A stretch of DNA of 5,848 bases from Dehalococcoidia bacterium (GTDB taxonomy: Bacteria; Chloroflexota; Dehalococcoidia; Lucifugimonadales; JAGWBF01), in assembly GCA_021296015.1 (NCBI GenBank), contig JAGWBG010000109.1, forward strand, positions 1 through 5,848, given 5' to 3'. Below, one piece after another: positions 5,351 through 5,848 of the stretch. The translations under genes and the position numbers were made by a program. The notes under the pieces are model-generated. The model saw only the letters and a program-made list of their open reading frames with translations, did not search any database and was not told the origin of the DNA. The first letter of the stretch is position 1. Every line of letters begins with the position of its first letter.

Positions 5351-5812
5351 CTACTCACTCCTCTCCCGATTGGCCTGGGGGCTGGCACCCGCTACCCCCA
5401 ATGGGCGCCTCCGAGACTCGGGGGTGAAAAGGTCCAGGTTCTTTCCTACGGGTGTCAAAGCCAGAATCTGAAGCAGATTGCGGCTCACCATGAGGGCCGT
5501 GAACATGCTAACGGCTACTCCAATGAGAAGGGTGATGGCGAAGCCCGTTACCACTGAAGCCCCAAGCCGGTCACCGAACCACCAGAGGATGAGACAGGTT
5601 ATGATGGTGGAAACGTTGCTGTCCCTGATGGCGGTCCATGCCCGGCGGAACCCCACTTCCATGGCGGAGGTGAGGGTACGGCCCGTTCTCATCTCTTCCT
5701 TCATCCTCTCGAATATGAGGATATTTGCGTCCACCGCCATACCGATGGACAAGACCACCCCGGCGATACCCGAAAGGGTGAGGGTGACAGGTATCAGTTT
5801 GAAAATAGCCAT
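5351..5812 (-). CDS. secD: Protein translocase subunit SecD, C-terminal part
   Basis: This is the membrane-embedded C-terminal end of SecD, the partner of SecF in export. From the ATG at 5812 it reads 153 residues: FKLIPVTLTLSGIAG (4-18), the signature GMAVDANILIFERMKEE (24-40), and then three hydrophobic or amphipathic segments (about 65-80, 86-109 and 112-121). The tail is basic and polar. The SecD homology clearly continues upstream of this ATG, so the Met is probably internal and not the natural start. In that extension the frame meets a TAA at 5825-5827, described separately. Either the sequence has an error, or the gene is broken and only this fragment could be made by restart at 5812. 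No good ribosome binding site is seen before that ATG. It ends with TAG two bases before the secF start. Identity as secD is secure; intactness is not. Confidence 0.88.
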   Translation of the reverse strand: MAIFKLIPVTLTLSGIAGVVLSIGMAVDANILIFERMKEEMRTGRTLTSAMEVGFRRAWTAIRDSNVSTIITCLILWWFGDRLGASVVTGFAITLLIGVAVSMFTALMVSRNLLQILALTPVGKNLDLFTPESRRRPLGVAGASPQANRERSE

Positions 5813-5848
5813 GACGATGACCGCTTATACGAGCAGGGAACCTGCGGC
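5813..5848 (-). pseudogene. secD: Upstream secD reading frame interrupted by TAA
   Basis: Read in the same frame as the SecD fragment, these 36 bases give AAGSLLV, stop, AVIV, leading into MAIFKLIPVT. Other SecD proteins have a continuous membrane helix here, commonly with Tyr-Ala after the hydrophobic run. The TAA at 5825-5827 therefore looks like a single-base change from TAC or TAT (Tyr). The rest of the gene lies beyond the window. Confidence 0.6.

Noticed and set aside
1..5848. CRISPR array, tRNA/rRNA gene, transposase, toxin-antitoxin or defence cluster
   Set aside because: No regularly spaced repeats, RNA gene signatures or matching protein motifs were found on either strand; the genes present are unlinked housekeeping or metabolic functions.

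Overview
This window looks like a stretch of chromosome from an uncultured or environmental bacterium with moderately high GC. A Chloroflexota-type origin (Dehalococcoidia or SAR202-like) fits best. The clues are a luciferase-like flavin/F420-type oxidoreductase, a Bacillus-like leucine dehydrogenase, a small CDGSH protein, a separate secD-secF pair, and palindromic repeats beginning GTCATTCTG. This placement is an inference from gene content; there is no rRNA or other marker gene.

Layout from left to right. The 3' end of a VOC/glyoxalase-fold gene (+) is cut by the left edge. A short leader follows, with a TATAAT box and a strong terminator-like hairpin, and then a complete leucine dehydrogenase gene (+). 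Converging on it is a 70-residue CDGSH iron-sulfur protein (-) with its own promoter. Next is a two-gene minus-strand operon: endonuclease IV (nfo), then a small HExxH metallopeptidase whose ATG overlaps the nfo stop codon. A 376-base gene-free region carries back-to-back promoter-like sequences and a palindromic repeat of about 137 bp. It is followed by a luciferase-like monooxygenase gene (+), a second short palindrome, and the convergent secF and secD genes (-). secD runs off the right edge and contains an in-frame TAA near that edge.

Functionally these are independent housekeeping or accessory units: branched-chain amino acid catabolism, abasic-site DNA repair, protein export (SecDF), and a flavin-dependent oxidoreductase of unknown substrate. 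I see no CRISPR array, mobile-element gene, RNA gene or defence system, and nothing that forms a convincing new multi-gene system.

The points most worth checking are: the secD nonsense codon; the replacement of a metal-ligand histidine by proline in endonuclease IV; the terminator-like hairpin between a TATAAT box and the leucine dehydrogenase start; and the structured repeats on both sides of the luciferase-like gene.
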